This document shows, piece after piece, positions 27,264 to 34,652 of a stretch of 64,000 nucleotides of DNA (position 1 is its first letter; each line of letters begins with the position of its first letter). This DNA comes from Pseudacidovorax sp. (GTDB lineage: Bacteria > Pseudomonadota > Gammaproteobacteria > Burkholderiales > Burkholderiaceae_C): the NCBI RefSeq assembly GCF_017991995.1, contig NZ_JAGOPN010000010.1, positions 157,020 through 221,019 of the forward strand. Direction: 5' to 3'. The translations under genes were made by a program, and so were the position numbers. The notes under the pieces were generated by a model, which had not been told where the DNA came from, searched no databases, and saw only the letters and a list, made by a program, of their open reading frames with translations.

Positions 27264-27521
27264 CTAGCCGCCTGTCACGGGCGGAAAGAAGGCGACCTCG
27301 GCGCCGTCGCGCAGCGCGGCGTCGTCCTTGGCCATCACCTGGTCCAGCGCCAGCCGCACGGCGCGGCCGCGGGCCAGCGCGGCGGCATGCGGCCCACCAC
27401 GCGCGATCAGCTCGTCGCGCAGGGCGCCAAGCGTGTCGGCCTGGGTCGTGACGGCTTCTTCGCCGGTGCCCAGAGCCTCACGGATCGAGGCGAAATAGCG
27501 GACGTGGATCGTCTTCGTCAT
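27264..27521 (-). CDS. moaD: Molybdopterin synthase sulfur carrier MoaD
   Basis: 85 aa beta-grasp protein ending in the essential G-G (FFPPVTGG), which is adenylated by MoeB and thiocarboxylated. The N terminus MTKTIHVRYFASIREALGTG is standard. Its ATG overlaps the moeA stop (ATGA), so it is translated with moeA. Its partner MoaE is not the next gene here; a plus-strand DapA paralogue lies between them. Confidence 0.92.
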   Translation of the reverse strand: MTKTIHVRYFASIREALGTGEEAVTTQADTLGALRDELIARGGPHAAALARGRAVRLALDQVMAKDDAALRDGAEVAFFPPVTGG

Positions 27522-28813
27522 GCCAGCCACGCGCCGAAGGGAATGAAGCGCACCGTGTCGCCGGCCGCGATGGCCTGGCCACCCGGGTTGTCGATCACAC
27601 CATCGCCCCACACGGTCGAGGTCAGCACACCCGAGCTCTGGTTGGCGAAGAGTTCGAGGCGGCCGTCTGCACCGATGCGCGCGCGCAGAAACTCGCGCCG
27701 CCGGTCGGGCCGCGGCCAGTCGAAGCCCGCCGTCATCTGCACCGCGGCCGGCACGGCCTGGGTGGCGCCCAGCAGCGCCATCAGGAAGGGCCGCACCAGC
27801 AGCAGGAAGGTCATGAAGCTGGAGACCGGATTGCCCGGCAGTCCGCAGACATGGCATCGCTCGATGCCGCCCTCTTCGAGCGCCGGCCGCGCGATGGTGC
27901 CGTACGCGAACGGCTTGCCCGGCTTGACGGCCAGCGCCCAGTGCTCCAGCGTGCCGAGCGACTGCACGGCGGCCTTCACATGGTCTTCCTCCCCCACCGA
28001 CACGCCGCCGGTGGTGATGATCAGGTCGTTCTGCGAGGCCGCAGCGCGCAGGCCGTCGATGGTGGCCTCCAGCCGGTCGGGCACCAGCCCGAGGTCCTGC
28101 ACCTCACACCCCATGCGCAGCAACAGCGCGCGCAGGAAGAAGCGGTTGGAGTTGTAGATGGCGCCGGGCGGCATGGCCTCGGGCGCGATGGTGCCGGGCA
28201 TGACCAGCTCATCGCCGGTGGAAAGCATCGCCACGCGCGGCCGGCGGCGCACCGGCAGGCTGGCGAAACCGATGCTGGCGGCCAGGCCCAGGGCCTGCGG
28301 CGTGAGGCGCTGGCCGGCGGCGAGCACCACGCTGCCGCGCTCGACATCCTCGCCGGCGCGGCGGATCCATTGCCCGGCCTGCGGCACGGTCGTCACGCGC
28401 ACCCGGCCCAGGCTGCCGTCGTCGGTCAGGGCCTCGGTGTCTTCCTGCATGACCACGGCATCGGCACCGGGCGGGATGGGCGCGCCGGTGAAGATGCGCG
28501 CCGCCGCGCCGGCCGCCAGCGGCTCGCCGGTGCTGCCGGCCGGGATGCGCTGCGCCACGCGCAGCACCGTGCCCGGCGCGGCGCAGTCGGCGGTGCGCAC
28601 GGCATAGCCGTCCATGGCGCTGTTGTCCGCCGGCGGCACGGTGAGCGCCGCGACCAGGTCACGCGCCAGCACGCGGCCATCGGCGTCGAAGGTGTTGCAG
28701 TCCTCGATGCCCGCCAGCGGCTGCGCCTGGGCCATCAGCCGGGCCAGGGCGTCGTCCAGGGGCATCAGCGGGCGGCGCGCAGCGGGCGCCGGGGCAGCGG
28801 TTGCGTCAGACAT
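27518..28813 (-). CDS. moeA: Molybdopterin molybdenumtransferase MoeA
   Basis: 431 aa enzyme that inserts molybdate into adenylated molybdopterin. Motifs: PPADNSAMDGYAV, IFTGAPIPPGADAVVMQED, STGDELVMPG, then the MoCF-binding TTGGVSVGEEDHVK, and GLPGNPVSSFMTF. The start at 28813 (MSDATAAPAP) leaves a short Ala/Pro tail before the domain. It overlaps mobB by 8 nt upstream and moaD by 4 nt downstream. Confidence 0.94.
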   Translation of the reverse strand: MSDATAAPAPAARRPLMPLDDALARLMAQAQPLAGIEDCNTFDADGRVLARDLVAALTVPPADNSAMDGYAVRTADCAAPGTVLRVAQRIPAGSTGEPLAAGAAARIFTGAPIPPGADAVVMQEDTEALTDDGSLGRVRVTTVPQAGQWIRRAGEDVERGSVVLAAGQRLTPQALGLAASIGFASLPVRRRPRVAMLSTGDELVMPGTIAPEAMPPGAIYNSNRFFLRALLLRMGCEVQDLGLVPDRLEATIDGLRAAASQNDLIITTGGVSVGEEDHVKAAVQSLGTLEHWALAVKPGKPFAYGTIARPALEEGGIERCHVCGLPGNPVSSFMTFLLLVRPFLMALLGATQAVPAAVQMTAGFDWPRPDRRREFLRARIGADGRLELFANQSSGVLTSTVWGDGVIDNPGGQAIAAGDTVRFIPFGAWLA

Positions 28814-29351
28814 GGTGCTCGGGGTGGTAGACGAAGCGTTCGCCGCTCTGCAGCAGCCACTGCGCCACACCCGCGGCATCGTCCAGGTCGAAGACTGGCA
28901 GGCCGGTGGGCTGGGACAGGTTCTCGGTCGTGTCGGTGGCGATGGCGCAGACGGAATCGTCCAGCGGATAGAGCGCCGGGCGCGGTTCCTGGCCCGGCTC
29001 GATGCGGCGCATGACCTCGACCTTGTGCAGGTCGCAGTGCTTGAAGCCTTCGACCAGCACCCAGTCCACGCCGTCCCACAGTTCGGCCAGCAGGTGGTGC
29101 ACGTCGGGCTCCGTCGGCTGCTCGAATTCGCGCATCAGCGCCATGCGCCGGTCGGAGGCGACCACCACCTCGAAGGCGCCCGCCTGGCGATGGCGCCAGC
29201 TGTCCTTGCCGGGATGGTCGATGTCGAACTTGTGGTGGGCATGCTTGATGACCGAGACGCGCCGGCCCTGCCCGCGCAGCTCGGCGATCACCCGCTCGAC
29301 CAGGGTGGTCTTGCCCGCCCCGGAGTAGCCGGCAAAGACCACGACCTTCAT
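28806..29351 (-). CDS. mobB: Molybdopterin-guanine dinucleotide adapter MobB
   Basis: 181 aa P-loop protein that assists MobA in making the bis-MGD cofactor. Walker A is GYSGAGKTTL at 8-17; VSVIKHAHHKFDIDHPGKDS, then RHRQAGA, is the MobB signature; VEGFKH follows. Its ATG overlaps the thrC stop (ATGA) and its end overlaps moeA by 8 nt, so threonine and molybdenum cofactor genes are translated from one message. Confidence 0.93.
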   Translation of the reverse strand: MKVVVFAGYSGAGKTTLVERVIAELRGQGRRVSVIKHAHHKFDIDHPGKDSWRHRQAGAFEVVVASDRRMALMREFEQPTEPDVHHLLAELWDGVDWVLVEGFKHCDLHKVEVMRRIEPGQEPRPALYPLDDSVCAIATDTTENLSQPTGLPVFDLDDAAGVAQWLLQSGERFVYHPEHHV

Positions 29352-30766
29352 GCGGCGCAGTGCTCGGCGATGTAGCGCTTGACCCGCTCGGCATCGGCCG
29401 GCAGCCGCACCACGCGCTTGGGCAGCGATTCGATGCCCTCGAACCTGGCCGGCCGGTCAGGCTCGCGGCCCAGGGCCTCGACGATGGTGGCGGCGAACTT
29501 GATGGGCAGTGCCGTCTCGAGCACGACCATCGGCACGCCGGGCTCGATGTGCTCGCGCGCCACCTTCAGGCCGTCGGCCGTGTGGGTGTCGATGAGCACG
29601 GCGAAGCGCTCGTCGGTGTCGCGGATGGTGGCCAGGCGGTCGGCATGCGTGCTGCGGCCCGAGCGGAAGCCGAAGCGGCCCGCCGCATCGGCGAAGACCG
29701 GGTCGGCGCTCAGGTCGAAGCGGCCTTCGCGCGCCAGCGCGTCCTGGAACAGCGCCTTGGTGCGCGCACCGTCGCGGCCCAGCAGGTCGAAGACGAAGCG
29801 CTCGAAGTTGCTGGCCTTGCTGATGTCCATGGACGGGCTGGAGGTCTCGTGCGTGTCGGCCGCGCCGCGCACGCGGTAGACGCCGGTGCGGAAGAACTCG
29901 TCGAGCACGTCGTTCTCGTTGGTCGCCACGACCAGCTTGCGGATCGGCAGGCCCATCATGCGTGCCACGTGGCCGGCGCAGACGTTGCCGAAGTTGCCGG
30001 AAGGCACGGTGAAGCTCACCTCGCCGCCCTGCGGTCCCGTGGCCTCGATCCAGCCTTTGAAGTAGTAGACGACCTGGGCCAGCAGCCGCGCCCAGTTGAT
30101 CGAGTTGACAGTGCCGATGCGGTATTGGCGCTTGAAGACCAGGTCGTTGCTCACCGCCTTGACGATGTCCTGGCAATCGTCGAACACGCCGGTGATGGCG
30201 ATGTTGTGGATGTTGGCGTCCTGCAGGCTGAACATCTGCGCCTGCTGGAAGGGGCTCATGCGGCCGTCGGGCGAGGTCATGAAGACGCACACGCCCTTCT
30301 TGCCTTTCATGGCGTACTCGGCCGCGCTGCCGGTGTCGCCGCTGGTCGCGCCCAGGATGTTCAGCTGCTCGCCGCGGCGGCACAGTTCGTACTCGAACAG
30401 ATTGCCCAGCAGTTGCATCGCCATGTCCTTGAAGGCGAGCGTGGGGCCGTTGGACAGCCCTTCAAGGTAGACGCCGTCTTCCAGTTCGCGCAGCGGCGTG
30501 ATGTCGGCCGTGCCGAAGACCTCTTCGGTATACGTCTTCGCGCACAGGGTGCGCAGGTCGTCGGCCGGGATGTCGTCGATGTAGAGCGACAGGATCTCGA
30601 AGGCCAGTTCGTGGTAGGCCAGCGTGCGCCAGCGCGCCAGCATGGTGGCATCGACCTGCGGATAGCGCTCGGGCAGGTACAGGCCGCCGTCGGGGGCCAG
30701 GCCTTCGAGCAGGATCTCGCAGAACTTGCGGGGCGTCGGGTCCCCGCGGGTGGAGAGGTAGTTCAT
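29348..30766 (-). CDS. thrC: Threonine synthase
   Basis: 472 aa PLP enzyme converting O-phosphohomoserine to threonine. The N terminus MNYLSTRGD is that of the long (yeast/E. coli-type) threonine synthases. PLP lysine K113 lies in TLAFKDMAMQLLGN, and the phosphate-binding GATSGDTGSAAEYAM and SGNFGNVCAGH are intact. It follows hom by 10 nt, and its stop overlaps the mobB start. Confidence 0.96.
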   Translation of the reverse strand: MNYLSTRGDPTPRKFCEILLEGLAPDGGLYLPERYPQVDATMLARWRTLAYHELAFEILSLYIDDIPADDLRTLCAKTYTEEVFGTADITPLRELEDGVYLEGLSNGPTLAFKDMAMQLLGNLFEYELCRRGEQLNILGATSGDTGSAAEYAMKGKKGVCVFMTSPDGRMSPFQQAQMFSLQDANIHNIAITGVFDDCQDIVKAVSNDLVFKRQYRIGTVNSINWARLLAQVVYYFKGWIEATGPQGGEVSFTVPSGNFGNVCAGHVARMMGLPIRKLVVATNENDVLDEFFRTGVYRVRGAADTHETSSPSMDISKASNFERFVFDLLGRDGARTKALFQDALAREGRFDLSADPVFADAAGRFGFRSGRSTHADRLATIRDTDERFAVLIDTHTADGLKVAREHIEPGVPMVVLETALPIKFAATIVEALGREPDRPARFEGIESLPKRVVRLPADAERVKRYIAEHCAA

Positions 30767-30776
30767 CGCGGCGTCT

Positions 30777-32114
30777 TCAGCGCAGTTCTTCCTTGCGCAG
30801 ACGCACCACCGGCGCGAGCACCGTGGGCAGCGCCTGCAGTTCGGCGATCACGCTGTCCACCGCGCCTTCGCGCGCGTCGTGCGTGAGGATGATCAGGTCA
30901 GTGTCGGTGGAACCTTCGCCGCCCACGTCCTCGGCCTCGCGCTGCAGCACGGCGTCGATGCTGATGCCGGCCGTGGCCAGCAGGCCCGTCACCTTGGCGA
31001 GCACGCCGGCCTGGTCGGCGACGCGCAGGCGCAGGTAGTAGCTGCTGGTGACCTCGCTCATGGGCAGCACGGGCAGGTCGCTCATCGACTGCGGATGGAA
31101 GGCGAGGTACGGCACGCGGTGCTGCACGTCGGCCGAATGCAGGCGGGTGATGTCCACCAGGTCGGCGATCACGGCGCTGGCCGTGGGCTCGCTGCCCGCG
31201 CCCTTGCCGTAGTACAGCGTGGTGCCGACGGCGTCGCCGTGCACGACCACGGCGTTCATCGCGCCCTCCACATTGGCCAGCAGGCGCTTGGTCGGCACCA
31301 GCGTGGGGTGCACGCGCAGCTCGATGCCCTTGGCCGTGCGGCGCGTCACGCCCAGCAGCTTGATGCGGTAGCCCAGTTGCTCGGCGTACTTGATGTCCTG
31401 CGCGGCCAGCTGCGTGATGCCTTCGACATAGGCCTTGTCGAACTGCACAGGCACGCCGAAGGCGATCGCACTCATCAGCGTGAGCTTGTGGGCGGCGTCC
31501 ACGCCTTCGATGTCGAAGGTGGGGTCGGCCTCGGCATAACCCAGGCGCTGCGCTTCTTTCAGCACGGTGCCGAAGTCCAGGCCCTTGTCCCGCATCTCCG
31601 ACAGGATGAAGTTGGTGGTGCCGTTGATGATGCCGGCGATCCACTCGATGCGGTTGGCCGTCAGGCCCTCGCGCAGCGCCTTGATGATCGGGATGCCGCC
31701 GGCCACTGCGGCCTCGAAGGCCACCATCACGCCGCGCTGGTGGGCAGCCGCGAAGATCTCGGTGCCATGCACGGCCAGCAGGGCCTTGTTGGCGGTGACC
31801 ACGTGCTTGCCGGCCGCGATGGCCTCGAGCACCAGCGCCTTGGCGATGCCGTAGCCGCCGATCAGCTCGATCACGATGTCGATCTCGGGATTGGCGATCA
31901 CCTCGCGGGCGTCGCCCACCACCTTCACGCCCTCGCCCACCACGCGTCGGGCACGCTCGGTGTCGAGGTCGGCCACCATGGCGATCTCGATGCCGCGGCC
32001 GGCGCGGCGGCGGATCTCTTCCTGGTTGCGGCGCAGCACTTCGAAGGTGCCGCTGCCCACGGTGCCGATGCCGAGCAGGCCGACCTGGATGGGTTTCATG
32101 GATTCAGTCGTCAT
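30777..32114 (-). CDS. hom: Homoserine dehydrogenase
   Basis: 445 aa NAD(P)-dependent enzyme reducing aspartate semialdehyde to homoserine. The Rossmann motif is VGLLGIGTVGSG near 11-22, the HSD signature is EWIAGIINGTTNFILSEM, and the C-terminal ACT domain (about 355-440, YYLRLRVADQAGVLAKVTGL) is the site for threonine feedback. Two starts are possible: MTTES at 32114 or MKPIQ at 32099. It follows the aminotransferase by 37 nt and precedes thrC by 10 nt. Confidence 0.96.
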   Translation of the reverse strand: MTTESMKPIQVGLLGIGTVGSGTFEVLRRNQEEIRRRAGRGIEIAMVADLDTERARRVVGEGVKVVGDAREVIANPEIDIVIELIGGYGIAKALVLEAIAAGKHVVTANKALLAVHGTEIFAAAHQRGVMVAFEAAVAGGIPIIKALREGLTANRIEWIAGIINGTTNFILSEMRDKGLDFGTVLKEAQRLGYAEADPTFDIEGVDAAHKLTLMSAIAFGVPVQFDKAYVEGITQLAAQDIKYAEQLGYRIKLLGVTRRTAKGIELRVHPTLVPTKRLLANVEGAMNAVVVHGDAVGTTLYYGKGAGSEPTASAVIADLVDITRLHSADVQHRVPYLAFHPQSMSDLPVLPMSEVTSSYYLRLRVADQAGVLAKVTGLLATAGISIDAVLQREAEDVGGEGSTDTDLIILTHDAREGAVDSVIAELQALPTVLAPVVRLRKEELR

Positions 32115-32151
32115 AGCGGATCACTCGTCAGTCAATCGGGATGCTCGGGAA

Positions 32152-33375
32152 TCAGGCGTGGCGCTGGCGGTAGCGCGCAAGGAAGCGTTCGATGCGGGCG
32201 ATGGCCTCTCGCAGGTCGTCCTCGTGCGGCAGGAAGACGATGCGGAAGTGCTGCTGGTCGGGGAAGTTGAAGCCGGTGCCCTGCACCAGCATCACGCGGG
32301 TTTCCTTGAGCAGTTCGAGGAAGAACTGCCGGTCGTCCGCGATGGGATAGACCTTGGGGTCGAGCCGCGGGAACATGTACAGCGCCGCCTGCGGCTTGAC
32401 GCAGCTCACGCCGGGAATCGAGGTGATCAGGTCGTACGCCAAGTCGCGCTGGCGGCGCAGCCGTCCACCGGGGCCGACCAGCTCGTTGATGCTTTGATAG
32501 CCGCCCAGCGCCGTCTGGATGGCCCACTGGCCCGGCACGTTGGAGCACAGCTTCATGTTGGCCAGCATGTTCAGGCCTTCGATGTAGTCGCTGGCGGCGC
32601 GCTTGTCGCCGGACACCACCATCCAGCCCGCGCGGTAACCGCAGGAGCGGTAGCTCTTGGACAGCGAGTTGAAGGTCAGCGTCAGCACGTCGGTGGACAG
32701 GCTGCCCAGCGCCGTGTGCTTGACGCCGTCGTACAGCACCTTGTCGTAGACCTCGTCGGCCAGCAGCACCAGCTCGTGCTCGCGGGCGATCTCGACCAGC
32801 CCCTTGAGCAGTTCGTCGCTGTAGACCACGCCCGTGGGGTTGTTGGGGTTGATCACCACGATGCCCTTGGTACGCGGCGTGATCTTGGCGCGGATGTCGT
32901 CCAGGTCGGGCATCCACTGGTTGGCCTCGTCGCACAGGTAGTGCACCGGCTTGCCGCCCGACAGGCTGGTGACAGCGGTCCACAGCGGATAGTCGGGCGC
33001 GGGCAGCAGCAATTCGTCGCCGTCATCCAGCAGCGCATTGGTGGCCATGGCGATCAGTTCGCTGGCGCCGTTGCCCAGGTAGATGTCCTCGAGCGTGACG
33101 CCCGCGATGCCCTGCTGCTGGGTGTAGTGCATCACCGCCTTGCGCGCGGCGAAGATGCCCTTGCTGTCGGAGTAGCCCGCCGACGCCGGCAGGTGGCGGA
33201 TCATGTCCTGCTGCACCTCTTCGGGCGCATCGAAGCCGAAGGGCGCAAGGTTGCCGATGTTCAGCTTGATGATCTTCTGGCCCTCTTCCTCCATCTGCTT
33301 GGCCGCGTCCATGATGGGACCGCGGATGTCGTACAGCACATGGGCCAGCTTGGCCGATTTCTTGATCGCTTTCAA
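32152..33375 (-). CDS. alaA: Alanine-synthesising class I/II aminotransferase (AlaA-like)
   Basis: 407 aa fold-type I PLP aminotransferase. The PLP lysine is in FNSLSKSYRSCGYRAGW. The N terminus MKAIKKSAKLAHVLYDIRGP and GYSDSKGIFAARKAV are what I know from AlaA-type glutamate-pyruvate transaminases. VINPNNPTGVVY and LADEVYDKVLYDG complete the core. It is first in a run with hom and thrC, the order commonly seen in betaproteobacteria. A TACAAT in the 67-nt upstream gap faces the other way. Confidence 0.92.
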   Translation of the reverse strand: MKAIKKSAKLAHVLYDIRGPIMDAAKQMEEEGQKIIKLNIGNLAPFGFDAPEEVQQDMIRHLPASAGYSDSKGIFAARKAVMHYTQQQGIAGVTLEDIYLGNGASELIAMATNALLDDGDELLLPAPDYPLWTAVTSLSGGKPVHYLCDEANQWMPDLDDIRAKITPRTKGIVVINPNNPTGVVYSDELLKGLVEIAREHELVLLADEVYDKVLYDGVKHTALGSLSTDVLTLTFNSLSKSYRSCGYRAGWMVVSGDKRAASDYIEGLNMLANMKLCSNVPGQWAIQTALGGYQSINELVGPGGRLRRQRDLAYDLITSIPGVSCVKPQAALYMFPRLDPKVYPIADDRQFFLELLKETRVMLVQGTGFNFPDQQHFRIVFLPHEDDLREAIARIERFLARYRQRHA

Positions 33376-33409
33376 AGTCCCTCCGAGGGGCCCGCCAAAA
33401 GGGGAAACC

Positions 33410-33415
33410 TACAAT
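33410..33415 (+). promoter_or_regulatory. -10 box ahead of the Mth938-like gene
   Basis: TACAAT lies 27 nt before the ATG at 33443; with a start site near 33422 the leader would be about 20 nt. A 6-codon frame (ATG at 33426, TGA at 33444) overlaps the gene start. Confidence 0.4.
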
Positions 33416-33442
33416 TGGAACACAGATGAAAGCCCCCTCCCG

Positions 33443-33829
33443 ATGAAGCTCCAGCCCGACAAACACGACGTCCAGACCGTCACCGCGACGGGGCCTGGAT
33501 GGGTGGCCATCAATGGTCAGCGGGTGGATGCGAGCGTGGTCGTCGGCTCGCGCGACGAGCGTTTCGACTGGCCCTGCGACCGGTTCGAGGCGCTGACGCC
33601 CGCGCACTTCGCACAGCTGGCCGAGTTGAAGGCGGAGGTGGTGATCTTCGGCAGCGGGGAGCGGATCCGTTTTCCCAAGCCTGCATGGCTTGCCCCGCTG
33701 ATCGCGGCGGGCACCGGGGTGGAGACCATGGACACCGCCGCCGCCTGCCGCACCTACAACATCCTGGCCGGCGAAGGACGCCATGTGGTCGCCGCCCTCC
33801 TTTTGGAAGCACGGACGGCTATCCGCTGA
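33443..33829 (+). CDS. Mth938-like (DUF498) domain protein
   Basis: 128 aa single domain of the Mth938/NDUFAF3 type. Signature blocks: YTINGQ-like VAINGQRVDASVVV, EVVIFGSGERIRFPKPAW, and GVETMDTAAACRTYNILAGE, then GRHVVAALLL. Eukaryotic NDUFAF3 helps assemble complex I; bacterial members have no settled role. No Shine-Dalgarno precedes the ATG. It diverges from the aminotransferase gene. Confidence 0.85.
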   Translation: MKLQPDKHDVQTVTATGPGWVAINGQRVDASVVVGSRDERFDWPCDRFEALTPAHFAQLAELKAEVVIFGSGERIRFPKPAWLAPLIAAGTGVETMDTAAACRTYNILAGEGRHVVAALLLEARTAIR

Positions 33830-33982
33830 TTGGCAATCGGGATAAAATCTGCGGTTGCAGACCGGACCGCGTTCCCTCGAAGAATTTGCACATGCTTGCG
33901 TCGTGGAACGCAACCACGTTGCATCAAGGGATCCCGGTTTCGCGTCATTTCTCGGGAACCCAGAGCGGAGATTACAAGTTTC

Positions 33983-34459
33983 ATGGCGATCGTTGTCAAC
34001 AAACCCATTCCCGAATTCGATGCCAGCGCCACCGGCGGAATCAAGGTCTCGAACACGTCCCACCTCGGCCAGACCGTCGTGCTGTACTTCTACCCCAAGG
34101 ACAACACGCCCGGCTGCACCACCGAGGCCATGCAGTTCCGCGACCACTACAAGGATTTCGTGAAGGCCGGCGCGGTGGTCTTCGGGGTGTCGCGCGACAA
34201 CATGAAGTCCCATGACGAGTTCAAGGCCAAGCTCGAGCTGCCCTTCGAACTGATCGCCGACACCGAAGAAAAGATGTGCCACATGTTCGGCGTGGTCAAG
34301 AACAAGATCATGTATGGCAAGAAGGTCAAGGGCATCGAGCGCAGCACCTTCCTGATCGGCCCCGACGGCGTGCTCAAGGCCGAATGGCGCGGACTCAAGG
34401 TGCCCGGCCATGTGGACGAGGTCCTCAAGGAAGTCAAGGCGCTCAAGAAGGCCGCCTGA
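33983..34459 (+). CDS. bcp: Peroxiredoxin of the BCP/PrxQ group
   Basis: 158 aa thiol peroxidase. Peroxidatic C45 is in PKDNTPGCTTEAM. The E. coli-type resolving Cys five residues later is absent (Met50); the other cysteine is C99 in EEKMCHMFG, which may resolve instead. The rest, SRDNMKSHDEFKAK and RSTFLIGPDGVL, is standard. A -10-like TAAAAT (33843-33848) would give a 5' leader of about 130 nt containing short inverted repeats. GGAG lies 12 nt before the ATG. Confidence 0.92.
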   Translation: MAIVVNKPIPEFDASATGGIKVSNTSHLGQTVVLYFYPKDNTPGCTTEAMQFRDHYKDFVKAGAVVFGVSRDNMKSHDEFKAKLELPFELIADTEEKMCHMFGVVKNKIMYGKKVKGIERSTFLIGPDGVLKAEWRGLKVPGHVDEVLKEVKALKKAA

Positions 34460-34522
34460 CGCCCTGGTGGCGGTCATCGCCAAGCGGCGCCGTCCGTCAC
34501 GAGAGGGAGCCCGGTCGGTGTG

Positions 34523-34528
34523 CATAAT
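34523..34528 (+). promoter_or_regulatory. -10 box of the phoH leader transcript
   Basis: CATAAT is followed after 6 nt by an ATG (34535). It is the only promoter-like element between bcp and phoH. The -35 region is poor. Confidence 0.45.
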
Positions 34529-34570
34529 GGCCCCATGCCGTTGAGCCCGACGACAGCATCCCCCGAAAGA

Positions 34571-34605
34571 AGCCGCCCTGGTCTCCAGGCGGCTTTTTCG
34601 TTTTT
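34571..34605 (+). terminator. Strong terminator or attenuator upstream of phoH
   Basis: AGCCGCC pairs with GGCGGCT, with a further TGG/CCA above a bulge, and TTTTT-CG-TTTTT follows (34594-34605). It lies only 43 nt after CATAAT and 48 nt before the phoH ATG, so it either ends bcp readthrough and a roughly 70-nt RNA, or attenuates phoH. Confidence 0.8.
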
Positions 34606-34652
34606 CGGCCCCTGCGCCTTTGCGCGCGACTTTTCAGCGAGCCTGTTCCTCC

